From: Solanum dulcamara
Lineage: Eukaryota; Streptophyta; Magnoliopsida; Solanales; Solanaceae
DNA: 64,000 nucleotides
Assembly: GCF_947179165.1 (NCBI RefSeq)
Contig: NC_077240.1
Span: 2,239,501 to 2,303,500, forward strand
Reading direction: 5' to 3'
The translations under genes and the position numbers were made by a program. A model generated the notes under the pieces. The model saw only the letters and a list, made by a program, of their open reading frames with translations. It had not been told where the DNA came from and did not search any database. Positions 1 through 11,295 of the stretch are shown one piece after another; positions within the stretch are counted from its first letter, which is position 1; each line of letters begins with the position of its first letter.

Positions 1-2199
1 ATTTTATAAACAAAATATTAGATTATCGTTAAATGTTTAAATAACTTACAAAATCTTAAACGTCTAACATTTTTCATGATTCTCAGTTTGCTCAAAAAGA
101 TCTTTAGATTGTGATTTAATAGTTTCTAATGTGCTGTTACCATTATCAGTCCTTAGTTAATTACGTCGTAACCATTTCTTAAGTGCAAGTCTTCTTCAAT
201 AATATTTCCATTGGTCCCAACAAAGAAATTACCTTTTTCAGAAAGTAATGGCTGATATAGCAAGTGTAATATAACTTCCCCCCCCCCCCCCCCCCCCCTT
301 TTCCCACCCCAACACACACACAAAAAAAAATGTATGACTATTAAAGCGTGTACTTTTATATATGTCTTTAGACGTATAAAGTGTAATTTGGACGTTGATT
401 CTAATTAATGAAACTGATTTAATCAAACAAAATTATGATGTTGCTACTAATCTCTTCTTCATTGTTTTCAATATGGATTTTCACTATTGTATTTGTTTTA
501 CGTACTTGATATTTGATATGGCTTAATTACTTGAGTTTATGGATTATCAAACTACCTTCTCAAGGTAAGAATAATAAGACTACATACAAATCATCCTTCT
601 AGACTCCACTTCTGAAATTACAACGAATATGTTGTTATTGATTTAATGAAACAAAGATTAAATATATTGAAACTCTTTTACCAACCAATATATAATGTCT
701 ATAGAAATGACTCTTGGAGTCTTGTTTCAACTACAACATGTTTTTCACATCCTCTCCATGGGACATTATAACAAATCAAAGTAAAGAAATAGTGGGTTGT
801 TGAAAAGAAAGAAAAAAAAGAAGACTAGTACTTGTGGAATTCATTTAAATAATTCAAAAGTTGCAAGATTTTTAGAACGAACACCACCAGAGATAGTGGA
901 ATTCTTTTAAAAGGTTATTTAGTTTATTTAACACCCAAAAAGATTTGAGAGAGATAGAAGTATAGAACAATAGACAAGTGTAATAAATTTTAAAAAAAGC
1001 TACAATCTTGCTTTTCATAAAATAAGAAAAGATATTTCTTACTAGAAAACGAAGTAATGAAAAGAAATATAATTTAGATTCAAAAGTAATAAAAAAACTT
1101 TTTTCCAAATAATCATGATAGTCAGGCCAAGCTTGAATGCATATCAGAATATATATATATATCACCAAGAGTCAAACTTATGAAGGAAAGTTACTCTGAT
1201 ATAATTTTTTCCTTCTCTTTATTACGATTTAAATTATATATTTTTATGTGATTTTTAACCACTTCACCGACCGGTAAGCAACATATTGCTGAGTGAAGTA
1301 AAGACTAAAATATTGTTTTTTGGAATATTAAAAGTTAATATTAAAGGAAGTGATATGAAAAGATTGAAGTAATTCTCTGGAAGGATGAGTTCCATACAAG
1401 TGTGGTCTCACCAAGTCAATTTAGATCTACTTTTGCATTTTCCTTTATGCCTTTTTTAAAAATGTTTAAATTTCATTACTCAAATCACTAACTTACAATA
1501 GATCAAAAGCATCTGATTTTTAGAACCAGAAAATCTAGAATACATTCCACTAATGTCCACAAAATATTCTTTTTGGTGATTTTATCCCAAAAATATAATA
1601 GAGTATCAGTGATGAGTATATAGGCATCATGTTTTTTCATAGTTCAAATAGTTTATGTACATGTGTGTGTTTTTTAATTTTCCAATCAATGTTCGACATT
1701 TGTATCAGAATCTCAACTAATTCAGATTCACAATATATAAGACAACTAATTCAGATTCACAATACATAAGACTTAGTAAAAGAAAGACATTTTTAGTAAG
1801 ATTTTTTCTATATTGGAAACTCAAACGCAAAATTTTGAATTGAAAACCGAGGAATCATATTCATCTCATTACAAGTCCTTTGGTGGTCCAAAATCCAAAT
1901 AGATCAAATGTGAATGCATGAAAAATTGAAAATAACTGAACATTCTCCCTTTGGCATATTTCCACATGTTTATATGTCTAAATCTTTTTTCCGGGAAAAA
2001 AATATATGTTTATTCTTTTTCAAATATATTCTTGGAATTAATTTAGGAAGTCCATATGACACAGTCAGATTCTTTTTTAAGAAACTTTTTTTTGGGATTA
2101 TTAGGGTAAAAATCTTATTCCCTGACCAAACTTACGGAAGTTCATATATAATATCGGTATAATTTATGCTAGAACTAGAATTTTATTATTTTATAACCC
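1..2199. other. gene-free AT-rich DNA
   Basis: I see no supportable gene here. Open frames are short, low in complexity and lack recognisable domains. A pure C run at 278-298 is listed separately. A TA run near 1150-1163 is ordinary. Confidence 0.6.
278..298. repeat. poly-C homopolymer (21 bp)
   Basis: There are 21 consecutive C residues in AT-rich DNA, followed by T and then C/A-rich sequence. The length is likely polymorphic and prone to sequencing error. Confidence 0.95.
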
Positions 2200-3490
2200 A
2201 TCAACAACAATAACACTAACATACTTAGTGAAATTTCACTAAATGAGAAATTCCACTAAATGAGGTCTGGAAAAGATAGAGTGTACGCAGATTTTATTAC
2301 AACCTCGAGTAGGTAGAAAGGTTGCTTTTGAAAGACCCTCGACACAAGTGTATCAAACGCACGTAAAAAAAGAAGAAACAATGAAAAAAGCATGACCGTT
2401 AATAAGTAAAACATTGTAAAGTCTACAAGATTGAAAAAAACAATAACAACAACAACAAAATAGTGTGATAATCGAAACACAATACACAACATAAGGCAAG
2501 AACTACAAGGGTATGACTAGAACTACGACAAGCACTAACAAGCCTAAACCTATGCACGACAAGACAACACTTCACTCCTACTAACCTTCTAGCCTAATAC
2601 GTGACTGTTACTCCTTCCTATCTAAAGTCATATCCTCGGTAATATGATATTGTACCATGTTCTGTCTAATCACCTTTTTCATATGCTTCTCCAGCCTACC
2701 TCTATCTCTCTCCAGCCTCCCACACCTCCTCATTGGGGCATCAACGCACCTTCTTTGCACATCCCAAACCATTTCAACCTCCCTTACCTGATATAATACG
2801 CCACAGAGGCCACTTCTACCTTCTCTTGGATAGCCTCATTCTTGATCTTATCTCCTAGTATGCTTACACATCTATTTCAATATTCTCATCTTCGCAACAT
2901 GCATCTTCTGAACATATGAGTTCTTGACTGGCCAACTCTCCACCTCATACAACAAGGACGGTCTAACAATCACTGTGTAAAACTTATCTTTAAGTTTAGA
3001 TGGTACTTTCTTTATAACATAAGACTCCAAAGGCAAGCCTTCATTTCATCTATGCTTCCCCAATGCGATATGTGACATCATCGTCACTGTCCTCACTATC
3101 CTAGAGTATGGACCTAAGCTACTTAATCATGAGAATAGTCTGTGTGACAAGTCTCATTTCCATGTCCGCTTCATCCAATTCAACACTGAATTTACACTCC
3201 ATATACTCTATTTTGGTTCTGCTCAATCTGAACCCTTTGCGATCTAGGATTTGTCTCCAAACCTCCAACCTAGCATTAAGTTGTCACGTGTCTCATTAAC
3301 CAATATTATGTCATCCACAAATAACATAATTAAGAAGCCTCCTCCTGATTAGACTAATTGATCTTTATAAATTAATCATAGGTCTTTTTAAGGTCAATGA
3401 ACACTGAAGGTCCTCTTCCTTTTCCTATACTTCTCCACCAGTCTACCCACAAGGTGGATGGCTTCTCGAATGCCCCCACGTGAATCCAAA
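2200..3490 (-). mobile_element. 5'-truncated RTE-type LINE, decayed
   Basis: Read on the minus strand, the left end is the typical Solanaceae RTE-LINE 3' tail. It has a segment reading GAGGGTCT..., then TCTGCGTACACTCTA, then a 'TTTCACTAAGTATGTT' motif, and finally TTG-type repeats at about 2200-2215. Further upstream in element sense (2700-3480) are remnants of the reverse transcriptase C-terminal region. These include an RW.GHV-RRC-DAP-RRCERL-like stretch near 2700-2770 and a short RT-core trace near 3395-3410 (the 'FIDLKK' area). Many stops and frameshifts break the frame, and there is no 5' part. The family assignment comes from recognising the tail and RT motifs. The right boundary is approximate. 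Confidence 0.7.
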
Positions 3491-3930
3491 TATGAGATAT
3501 CAATCCAAGAATTAGTTATACCTAGATAAAACAATAAAATGAAAATTGTCCTTCCGGGAAGCCCTTTTCAAAAAGTTACCTTAAGAAAGGTTAAAATTGA
3601 AAATAAAAATTCAGTCGTATCAAGTTTGAAACTAAACACGAATCAGGTGAAGGAAAAATGACAAATTAATTTACATACCAAAAGTAAGTTTATGATTCAA
3701 AATATTAACAAAGATCTAAGGCAAAAGATACATTTGCAAAAACCTCACAATGGCTTTCATCGGCAACATGGAGGAGGGCCTAAGAACTAGGACTACTACT
3801 ATGTATATACTTTCGTCTTTTTTAAAAAAAAACATAAACCGTATAATCGGCTGTAGATGCTTGCATCAGGATAGGCTGCTTATGAATTTAGCAAAAACTA
3901 GTACTTGAACAAGAACGTGAACTTATACAG
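3491..3930. other. 3' flank of DUF4408 copy A, gene-free
   Basis: This is AT-rich DNA between the LINE remnant and the stop codon of the minus-strand DUF4408 gene. It presumably includes that gene's 3' UTR. No other feature is supported. Confidence 0.5.
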
Positions 3931-4647
3931 CTATGATTCATAAGAAACAACAGCTGAAAACTCTTCTTCCCTCAAAAATCTCTGTTGTCTTGCAATGAAA
4001 TTCTCAACAGTTTTCCTGAATTCTTCATTGCTCATCTCGTCTTCTGGATATGACGTCGTTGTCATCATCATAGTGGGTTTTACACTGTCGGTGTATATAA
4101 CTTCCCGGCATCTTACTGTAGCGGACCGGTTCAATTTTTTTCTAGGTTTTTTCTCATCACGGGACAAAGATAGAGAGTTGTCGGAATGGCTACGATGGAT
4201 TTTCTTTTCTAATTGTCTTTCCACCAAAATACTCTGTTTCCTCTGTTTCTTGCTCTGTTCACAATAAGCTTTTTCTACAACAATACTCTGTTTCCTCTGT
4301 TTTTTGCTCTGTTCACAATAAGCCTCTTTGTTCATCGAACATTTTTGTTTGTACTCATCGTACATATCGATTTTAACGTTATTTGTGGAACCATCTTTAG
4401 CAGAGGACTGTCCTGATATCAAGAAGAGGATGATGACAATCGCGTTTCCAAGAACAAAGACGAATCGAGGACTAACGAGGGTGACACCAAGTCCCTTGAA
4501 ATAATCCGTGGAAAATCTTGAGATTATGGCGAAAAATATGCAGAATTCGATGAATCGGAACAACGTTGTCACTCTTTGACGCTTTTTGTACCTTAGCATA
4601 GCGTTTGCTTTCTCCACTTTGATGTTGTGGATATTTAAGGATTCCAT
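3931..4647 (-). CDS. DUF4408/DUF761 domain protein, copy A (238 aa)
   Basis: This is a single-exon gene. The N-terminus (MESLNIHNIKVEKANAMLRY) followed by a hydrophobic segment at about residues 30-50 matches the DUF4408 pattern. A second hydrophobic segment follows at about 75-98. The basic, Q/K/S-rich middle (about 115-190) contains an 18-residue tandem repeat, AYCEQSKKQRKQSIVVEK then AYCEQSKKQRKQSILVER. The C-terminal EEFRKTVENFIARQQRFLREE is the DUF761 signature of 'cotton fibre-expressed' proteins. The biochemical role of this family is unknown; a membrane-anchored protein is inferred from the two hydrophobic segments. Compared with copies B and C it lacks about 11 residues after ISRFS, in the loop between the two membrane segments. 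The start is the first Met and is shared by all three copies. A TATA box lies about 210 bp upstream. Confidence 0.85.
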   Translation of the reverse strand: MESLNIHNIKVEKANAMLRYKKRQRVTTLFRFIEFCIFFAIISRFSTDYFKGLGVTLVSPRFVFVLGNAIVIILFLISGQSSAKDGSTNNVKIDMYDEYKQKCSMNKEAYCEQSKKQRKQSIVVEKAYCEQSKKQRKQSILVERQLEKKIHRSHSDNSLSLSRDEKKPRKKLNRSATVRCREVIYTDSVKPTMMMTTTSYPEDEMSNEEFRKTVENFIARQQRFLREEEFSAVVSYES

Positions 4648-4856
4648 GTTTGTTTTTTTAAAATTTTCCTACTAACAAGTGAAAGAGTAGTTGGTGGGTG
4701 AGTTTTTCACTGGAAGCACAAAAGAAATTTGGATCAGAAACACATTTATGTTGAAGAAAAGAAGTTGAAGAATGTGAGGAGCAAGTCCTCCTTTGTTCTT
4801 CTTCTTATTTTATGTTTGTTTTGAGATTGTGGAGATTTTGAGAGGCAATGTTGGAG

Positions 4857-4864
4857 TTTATATA
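4857..4864 (-). promoter_or_regulatory. TATA box of DUF4408 copy A
   Basis: The minus strand reads TATATAAA, with AGCC immediately before it. Copy C has the same AGCC-TATA arrangement at a similar distance from its ATG, and copy B has a related TATA box. The leader would be about 180 nt. This is inferred from the motif and from paralogue conservation. Confidence 0.6.
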
Positions 4865-5482
4865 GGCTATATAAGTATATATTCTTCATTTATTTCTTTT
4901 TTTCCCTTTCTTTTGCTTTACAACAGCGTGCACTTGTGTCCATAGTTTCATAAAACCTGAGGAAGAATGTACAAAAATCTTATTTTTGTGGATAAAAAAA
5001 ATTATTCCCACTAGATGCTTGGCTTAAGAAAATTATTTTAAAAAAATGTGAAAGAAAAATAAGATTAAAATATTAAGATAAAAATATTAAAGAAAGGAAA
5101 GTCTCAACAATACAAATATTAATGATAACTAAAATAAAAATAATAGCACTAGTAATTAAATTGGAGCATAAGATAGTGCAAACATAATAATAATAATATT
5201 GGTAAGAGAACATAAGCTTCAAACTAGGACTCAACCACAACGACTGGAGAAAATACTTTATTGCTTACTAACGGGCTATCCTAATCATTGACCTTCGTAT
5301 TTTTTTTCTTTATCTAAAGTCATGTCTTCAGTAATCTGTAAATGTGTCATGTCCTATCGAAATACCTTCCTTTTTTTTAGAATTAATCTAAATTTTGTAC
5401 CGTATAAACCTCATAAAGGGAGTGGAGATCATTTTTATTTAGAATTTGATCACTTTTTTCAGAATTAGATCAATGGTCTAAG

Positions 5483-5715
5483 AGTCCGTCTGGATTGACT
5501 TAAAAAGAAGTAGCTTTTAAATCAAAAATAAAAAGTCAAGCTTAAATGATTTTAAGTCAAAAAATAAATAAAAAGTAGGGGGAAGTCTACTTTTAATTTT
5601 TAACTTATTTTAAATCATTTTAAATTTATTTTAAGTTATTTTATATTTGTCAAACACTTCAAAAATAAAAAACTAACTTAAAAATAGATTTAACCAACTT
5701 AAAAGTCAAAACGGC
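5483..5715. mobile_element. short MITE in duplicon A
   Basis: This is an AT-rich 233-bp element with imperfect inverted ends (AGTCCGTCTGGATTGACTT against AGCCGTTTTGACTTTTAAG read from the other side). Flanks TCTAAG at 5477-5482 and 5716-5721 look like a target-site duplication. The corresponding place in duplicon B (near 14065-14085) lacks it. The superfamily is not certain. Confidence 0.55.
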
Positions 5716-7084
5716 TCTAAGTCTAAAAGTGGCACCAAGTTTGAAGTTTAAAATTCACATCCAAAATTTCTGTAAACACATGATTCCAACCATCCACTAA
5801 GCCCCATGGTGAATCTTTTTTCTTCTCGTTTCGTGTTATAATAATAGTTGAAATGGATTCTTTGATATTTTCACTTTTAACCTTTTTTTATTCGTTTCAC
5901 ATTTCAGTAAATAAGGAAGCACACTACCTAACAGTTCCAATTCTGATTTGTTTTTTTGTCCGAAGGGACTGTCACATCGTTTGGTTCGAATATAAGTTAC
6001 GTTTGAATTAGTTATTTTGATATTATTTTTATTAACAATTTAATTTGTTATATTAAAAATAACATGCATTACATAATTTCTAAGAAGAGTTGTTTGTTTA
6101 TAAAGATATCCTCCACCTTAATAGAAGAAAAAGGGTTTAGAGAATCTCAGAGATATTTTTATCACTTTTATTGTTTATCCCGAAATAACTAATCCTAATA
6201 GTACTATTATTCTACTCTGAAGAAATAACTTATCATGGTACTAACCAAACAAAAGATAACGCAATACTAAATTTTTATCTCAGATGTATATATGTTTGTC
6301 TAGCATACCAAACAACCCCTTACATTTATCGCTTAGGAAACTTATTCGATTTATGTCTAAGAATAATTATAGTGCTTTTGGTATATTATACGTAATAGTT
6401 TCTTATTCCCATTGCCTCTCTGTTGTTTGGCATAGCAACTGAATTGCTGGAATTTTAATAAGTGATACTGTTTGATATAATAATTTCGAATATCGTATAA
6501 ACATCTTACAACTCAATTATTTGGATAAGAGAATGATTCTTTGTTCTAATCAGACACATGAGGGATGGACCCTAATGTTTGCTCTCATTTTTAATATAAT
6601 AAGAAACATACAAGTGAGAAAGTCCTATTTGGATTATCCTATATAATAATGTTTTGTACTAAATGGCCACTTGATATATCAGGCTATATTCTCCAATCTT
6701 GCCAGCATTACACGCATGGAGTAAACAAAGAATCTTTTATCTACAAGATTATCAATAAGAGTGGAAAAGGAGAAGAAACACACGAAAAAATTAAAGGGGT
6801 TCAATTTCTCGTCGAAGAAAATTCGAATAATTTTTTTTTACTTATGTGTGTAACTTTTATCGTGCATCTCAACTATTTCACGAATATTCGTTAATTTTTG
6901 CATGTGGCGAAGTCAAGAAGGGATTGTATATAATACACATATCTTTTCATACCTTAAACTATATTTTACCACTAATTAAAACTTAATTAGGTGCATGAGA
7001 ATAAATTATTTAGAGATTGTTTGGTTCACGTATTAATTATGCAGAAATTATAATGCATGAATTGCTTATGTGGTGCCCATGAAA

Positions 7085-7147
<63 letters not shown>
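7085..7147. repeat. (AAT)n microsatellite
   Basis: About 21 uninterrupted AAT/TAA units occur here. This is a simple repeat and likely length-polymorphic. Confidence 0.95.
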
Positions 7148-7148
<1 letters not shown>

Positions 7149-8446
7149 TAAAGATCATTATAAGCCCAAATATTAACAGAGAGGGTTTGTTATGCAGAAA
7201 TTAATTACTTGAGAAAATTCGTTACGACTTTAGTTACTCCCAGCTTTTATAACCAACCAAACATTATAGTATGACTTATGTTCACTAATATTTATTTTTT
7301 GCATATGTTAAAATATGAATCCTAATTTTCTATAATATTTTTTTTAACATATTCACTAATTAATAGGGTGCATATAGGCTGCACCCTGAATGCTTGTCGC
7401 CTTCAAGTTTCTAGATTTATTTGTTTGCATTCTACGTATTATAAGCTTACAATCACAAGATTCAAATATTATAAGTTTAAAATTATAAGATTCAAATATT
7501 TTTTTTATTTTTTAAATTTCGTATCAAGTCAAATTAGATAAATAAATAAAAAACAGGGGGAGTATTATTTTGGGTCATGTTGACAATTAATTATATTGTG
7601 CCATTCAAACTTCTTTATTTAGAGGGCTATTATAATTAAAGCATATGATAATACGTACTAGAAATGCATCTTTATAACACTTTCAGAATTAAAGCAAATT
7701 AAGAAAGTACTACTACTTATTTATCTTATTTTAACAGTTCAAATATATGAAGTAAAACTTATCCATTAGTTGGGAACTGAATTTAAACACTATAGTACTA
7801 GATTTTCGCTCCATTATTTGGCTGTTTTGCTTGATTAACCTTTTTTAAAATAAAATGAACTGATATATATGACACTTTTGATACTTCTAATATTATATGC
7901 TAATATTAATGTATTTCCAAGTGTACATATATTATTGGAAGTCCCACCTCCTTCCTTACAAACGAAGAAATTGTCATTTGCCACATAACGGTTTTCCTAC
8001 TTTTTTTCTCCTTATATAAAAATCTCACAAGAAAAATATATAAATCTTTTAACTTAATGGTCGGATTGATTGTACGTGGCAATTTTATAATAAGAGATCG
8101 GTTTGTTTTTGCTTTAGAAAAGACCTTCCAAAGAATGTTAAGTCATTTCTTAATTGGTACCACTCAAAAATATTGTCTTGCACGTCAAATTCAATAATTT
8201 AACTTTATACATTTCAAATTAAAGTAAAAATATATAATATTTTATAAGTGTTAACCATCAATAATCTTATATTTATTTTATTTTATCAACGAAAAATTGA
8301 GATTGTTTGATAAAATTATCCTTACTTACCTAAATCTCATAGTAATTTTTTTCCGTAGTGATTCTTCTCAATTACACTATATTTCTGCTCTTTTAAAAAT
8401 TACTCGAATTTTTTTCTTTTTGGTGGACTTCGAATACATTACGTAG

Positions 8447-8606
8447 GTCCTGATATATCACGTAAAGAGATGTATCTGACTGATTCATTGCGTAAAATGA
8501 TGTATCCGACGTCCTGATAGATCACGTAAATAATGTATTTGACGTCCTAATATATCACGTAAAGTGATATATCCGATCGATACATCGCGTACAGTGATGT
8601 ATCAGA
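8447..8606. repeat. about 32-bp minisatellite, 5 units
   Basis: Five degenerate units follow each other, each like GTCCTGATATATCACGTAA followed by a spacer and GATGTATCCGAC. Each unit is partly palindromic, with GATATATCACG facing CGTGATATATC-like words. No coding potential is seen. Confidence 0.8.
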
Positions 8607-9369
8607 GAATATGAAAGAGTAGAAATTTTTGTAATTTTTTTCAAATGATAGAAAATATGATAAAATAGTAATTGTTTCCTTAATTTATCAAAGAAATTAA
8701 AGTTTGAACCCTACAACATTTACTTAATTTGTTCAAGTCGTTTAAAAGAGAAAAAACAAACTTTAAAAACTAGAGTGTATTACGCGGGTCGTGGGGTTCA
8801 TTGAGTGGGCCAATTCAATGAATGATTGGCCAATTAAATAAACATTTAAAATACTAAGTGTATTTTCTTTTATAATTATTTCTTTTTCTCTAATGGACTC
8901 AATTTGTTTAATTATTTAAATTAACCGATTTGATAGATTAGCGGGAAACATCCTCCTTTTTGCAGTCACATCAATAAATCCTAATATTTGCACTTTGCAC
9001 CCTTGAAAAATTATAATTTGACAAATTTTACTGCCGTTTAGTGCTTATGTTATTTGAAAAACCGCTAATACAATAAATGATATTTTTTTTCTTTCACTAT
9101 GGTTATAAACATATATTTTTCAATGTATATTTATTCAAAAAAATATAAATTTATTTTAATAAATTACAAACAGATATCTTAATTTTCACAATAAATTACA
9201 CTTGCGTGAACAGCGAAATTGGGATAAAATAAGTAAATGAAGTGCACGCCACGAAATAAAGTCTCTTTTTTTTTTTGAAAATTGAGTAGACTCCAAATCA
9301 GAACAAAATTTTACATGAATTAACAAGATACAAGACAAAAGGCAAGATTATTCTCTTATTCTATCCTAA

Positions 9370-11295
9370 CTAGTATAGTATCAGCGCGTTGCGCCCATAT
9401 TTTGAGATGAATACTTTTTTAATTTAAAAATAGTTAATATGAATTATTATTTAGAAGTGCAGGTGCAATCATATATAATTTTATAATGAATAATTTTTTA
9501 ATTTCAAAATTGTTAATATGAATTATTATTTAGAAGTGCAGGTGCAATCACATATAATTTTTTAATTTTATATAAGTATTAATAAATAATGATTAAAGAT
9601 TGACGAATATTTGGGTGCTGACATGTGACACTTTTGCCTCTCCTATTATATAATATGATATAATAATATAATATATGCAAATTAGTAATATATAACTATC
9701 AATTTTTATTTTTTGAATTTTATTAATAAATATGTGTGTGTTTTGCAACAATGCTTTAAAAATTATATTTTAAAAAATATTCAAACTCAAAATTTGAAAA
9801 TTATTTTAGCGATGACATGTATTACTATTTTCGCAAAATACAAATTTTTAATATTTTAAATTTATTCTTTTTAAAAAAATGATAGTTTGATCGCATTTCT
9901 TGTGATGACACGTGTCCTTTTTTTGTAAAAATACAAATTTGTAATATTTAATAATATATTTTTGAAAAGTTGAAAGATTGACGAATTTGTGGGTGCTGAC
10001 ATGTAATATTTTGCTTCTCCTATTATATAAAAATTAGTAATATATAACTATCAATTTTTAGTTTTTGAGTTTTATTTTTCAGATTTTTACATAATCAAAT
10101 GATTATGAGCACCAAAAATTTATAAGATATGATCATTTTTTTAATTATAAACCTACTTAAAAAATGTAACCCTTTTATATATGACTAAATATAAATTACC
10201 GCATTTGTATCAATTATCAAAATTGTAGGAAATAAAATTAATTGTAATTTTTATTTTAATTAAATTTAATTCATTAAAAGAGAAAAAAAAATCCCCCCAA
10301 AAAATAAAATTATCAAATGTGTATTAGTTATCAAAATTTTAGGAGATATAGTTATTTTTATTTATATCAAAAATTCATTAAAAATTACCCCAACAATTCT
10401 AGTTTTTTATAATTTTGATTTTACGCACACAGTCATCTAAGTGCTATAAAAATTAATTAAAAAACATGATCATTAATTTGTTTTTGTTTTAAAATAAATT
10501 ATTTTTTGAAACTTAAAAGTTAAGTTTCTGGTACTGCCATGTGGTAACTCATTTTATTTATTTTATTAATTTTTTGTTAATAAGTTTTTCGAGTTTGTGC
10601 ATTAGTGGGAATGTAATGGTTAGAAGACAACTTGGTTCTTGAGAGTTTCTTCTTCCGTAAATTTGGGATATCTGAAGGTGAATGAAATGCGAGTTTTTAA
10701 TTTTATTTTTAAGTATCCTCTTTATAATATCTTGATTTATTATCTTAAAAAATCCAATTTTTTTTCTAAAACGTTAAAGAACAAACACATTTTAAATTTT
10801 ATTTTTTGTCATGCATATGAAAAGTGACTCTCAACGGCAGAATTAAAATATTGTTTCCACAACTAAAAAGGTTGAAGAAAGGCTGTAAATAAAAAAGAAA
10901 ATGTTTTGAGAGAAAAATAATAGAAATTTTGAATAGTAATACCTCAAGATTAAATCCATTTGCTGAAGTAAAACTTCTCTCTCCACACCTATTCCTTTGT
11001 CATCACATCTCCCTCAGTTCCTTCACAATCGCAAGGAGATGAGGAATTTTAAATTTCTTGGAATAGTTAATTAGGACTTTAAACTTTTGGATAAGTAAAA
11101 CATATGACGGTTTTGATATTTAATTGGGCTGCTTAAAATTTAAAATTCAAAATGAACTGGTAAGTAGTTATTCGGATGCTATTGTTTAGCAAGCTGAAAT
11201 TATGTGGTAAATTAACTACAAACAATTACTTTTAATTGTACAAAAATTCTAGAGACATATGACACTTTTTGTTTCTCTTATTATATATAGATAGA
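9370..11295 (-). mobile_element. non-autonomous Helitron (minus orientation)
   Basis: On the minus strand the element begins TCTATCTATATATAATA at about 11295. It ends at 9370 with a GC-rich hairpin (GCGC-AAC-GCGC) about 12 nt before CTAG, between host A and T, as expected for Helitrons. The paralogous place in duplicon B (about 17570-17590) reads straight through as CCTAACAATAGTTTAAC, an empty site that supports the boundaries. Two further copies of the 5'-end motif (CCTCTCCTATTATATAA on the plus strand) at about 9634 and 10015 suggest nested or duplicated fragments. No Rep/helicase frame is present. Confidence 0.75.

Larger units (their letters stand above)
5722..9369. other. upstream part of duplicon A, no gene
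   Basis: I see no supportable gene. Several blocks align by eye with duplicon B, for example 6540-6780 with 14460-14650 and 15165-15240, 7915-8000 with 15885-15980, and 8785-8960 with 17310-17490. The 7915 block also matches duplicon C near 37085-37200. These matches show that the duplication extends far beyond the DUF4408 gene. The interval also holds an AAT microsatellite and a roughly 32-bp minisatellite. Confidence 0.6.

Noticed and set aside
238..426. 62-residue minus-strand frame with a poly-glycine tract
   Set aside because: The glycines are a translation of the poly-C run; no domain and no conservation signal.
3995..4416. Plus-strand frames opposite DUF4408 copy A
   Set aside because: They are antisense shadows of the real gene; the repeated FPLF-type motif mirrors the linker repeat. 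The same holds for 13032-13292, 13365-13574 and 35666-35923.
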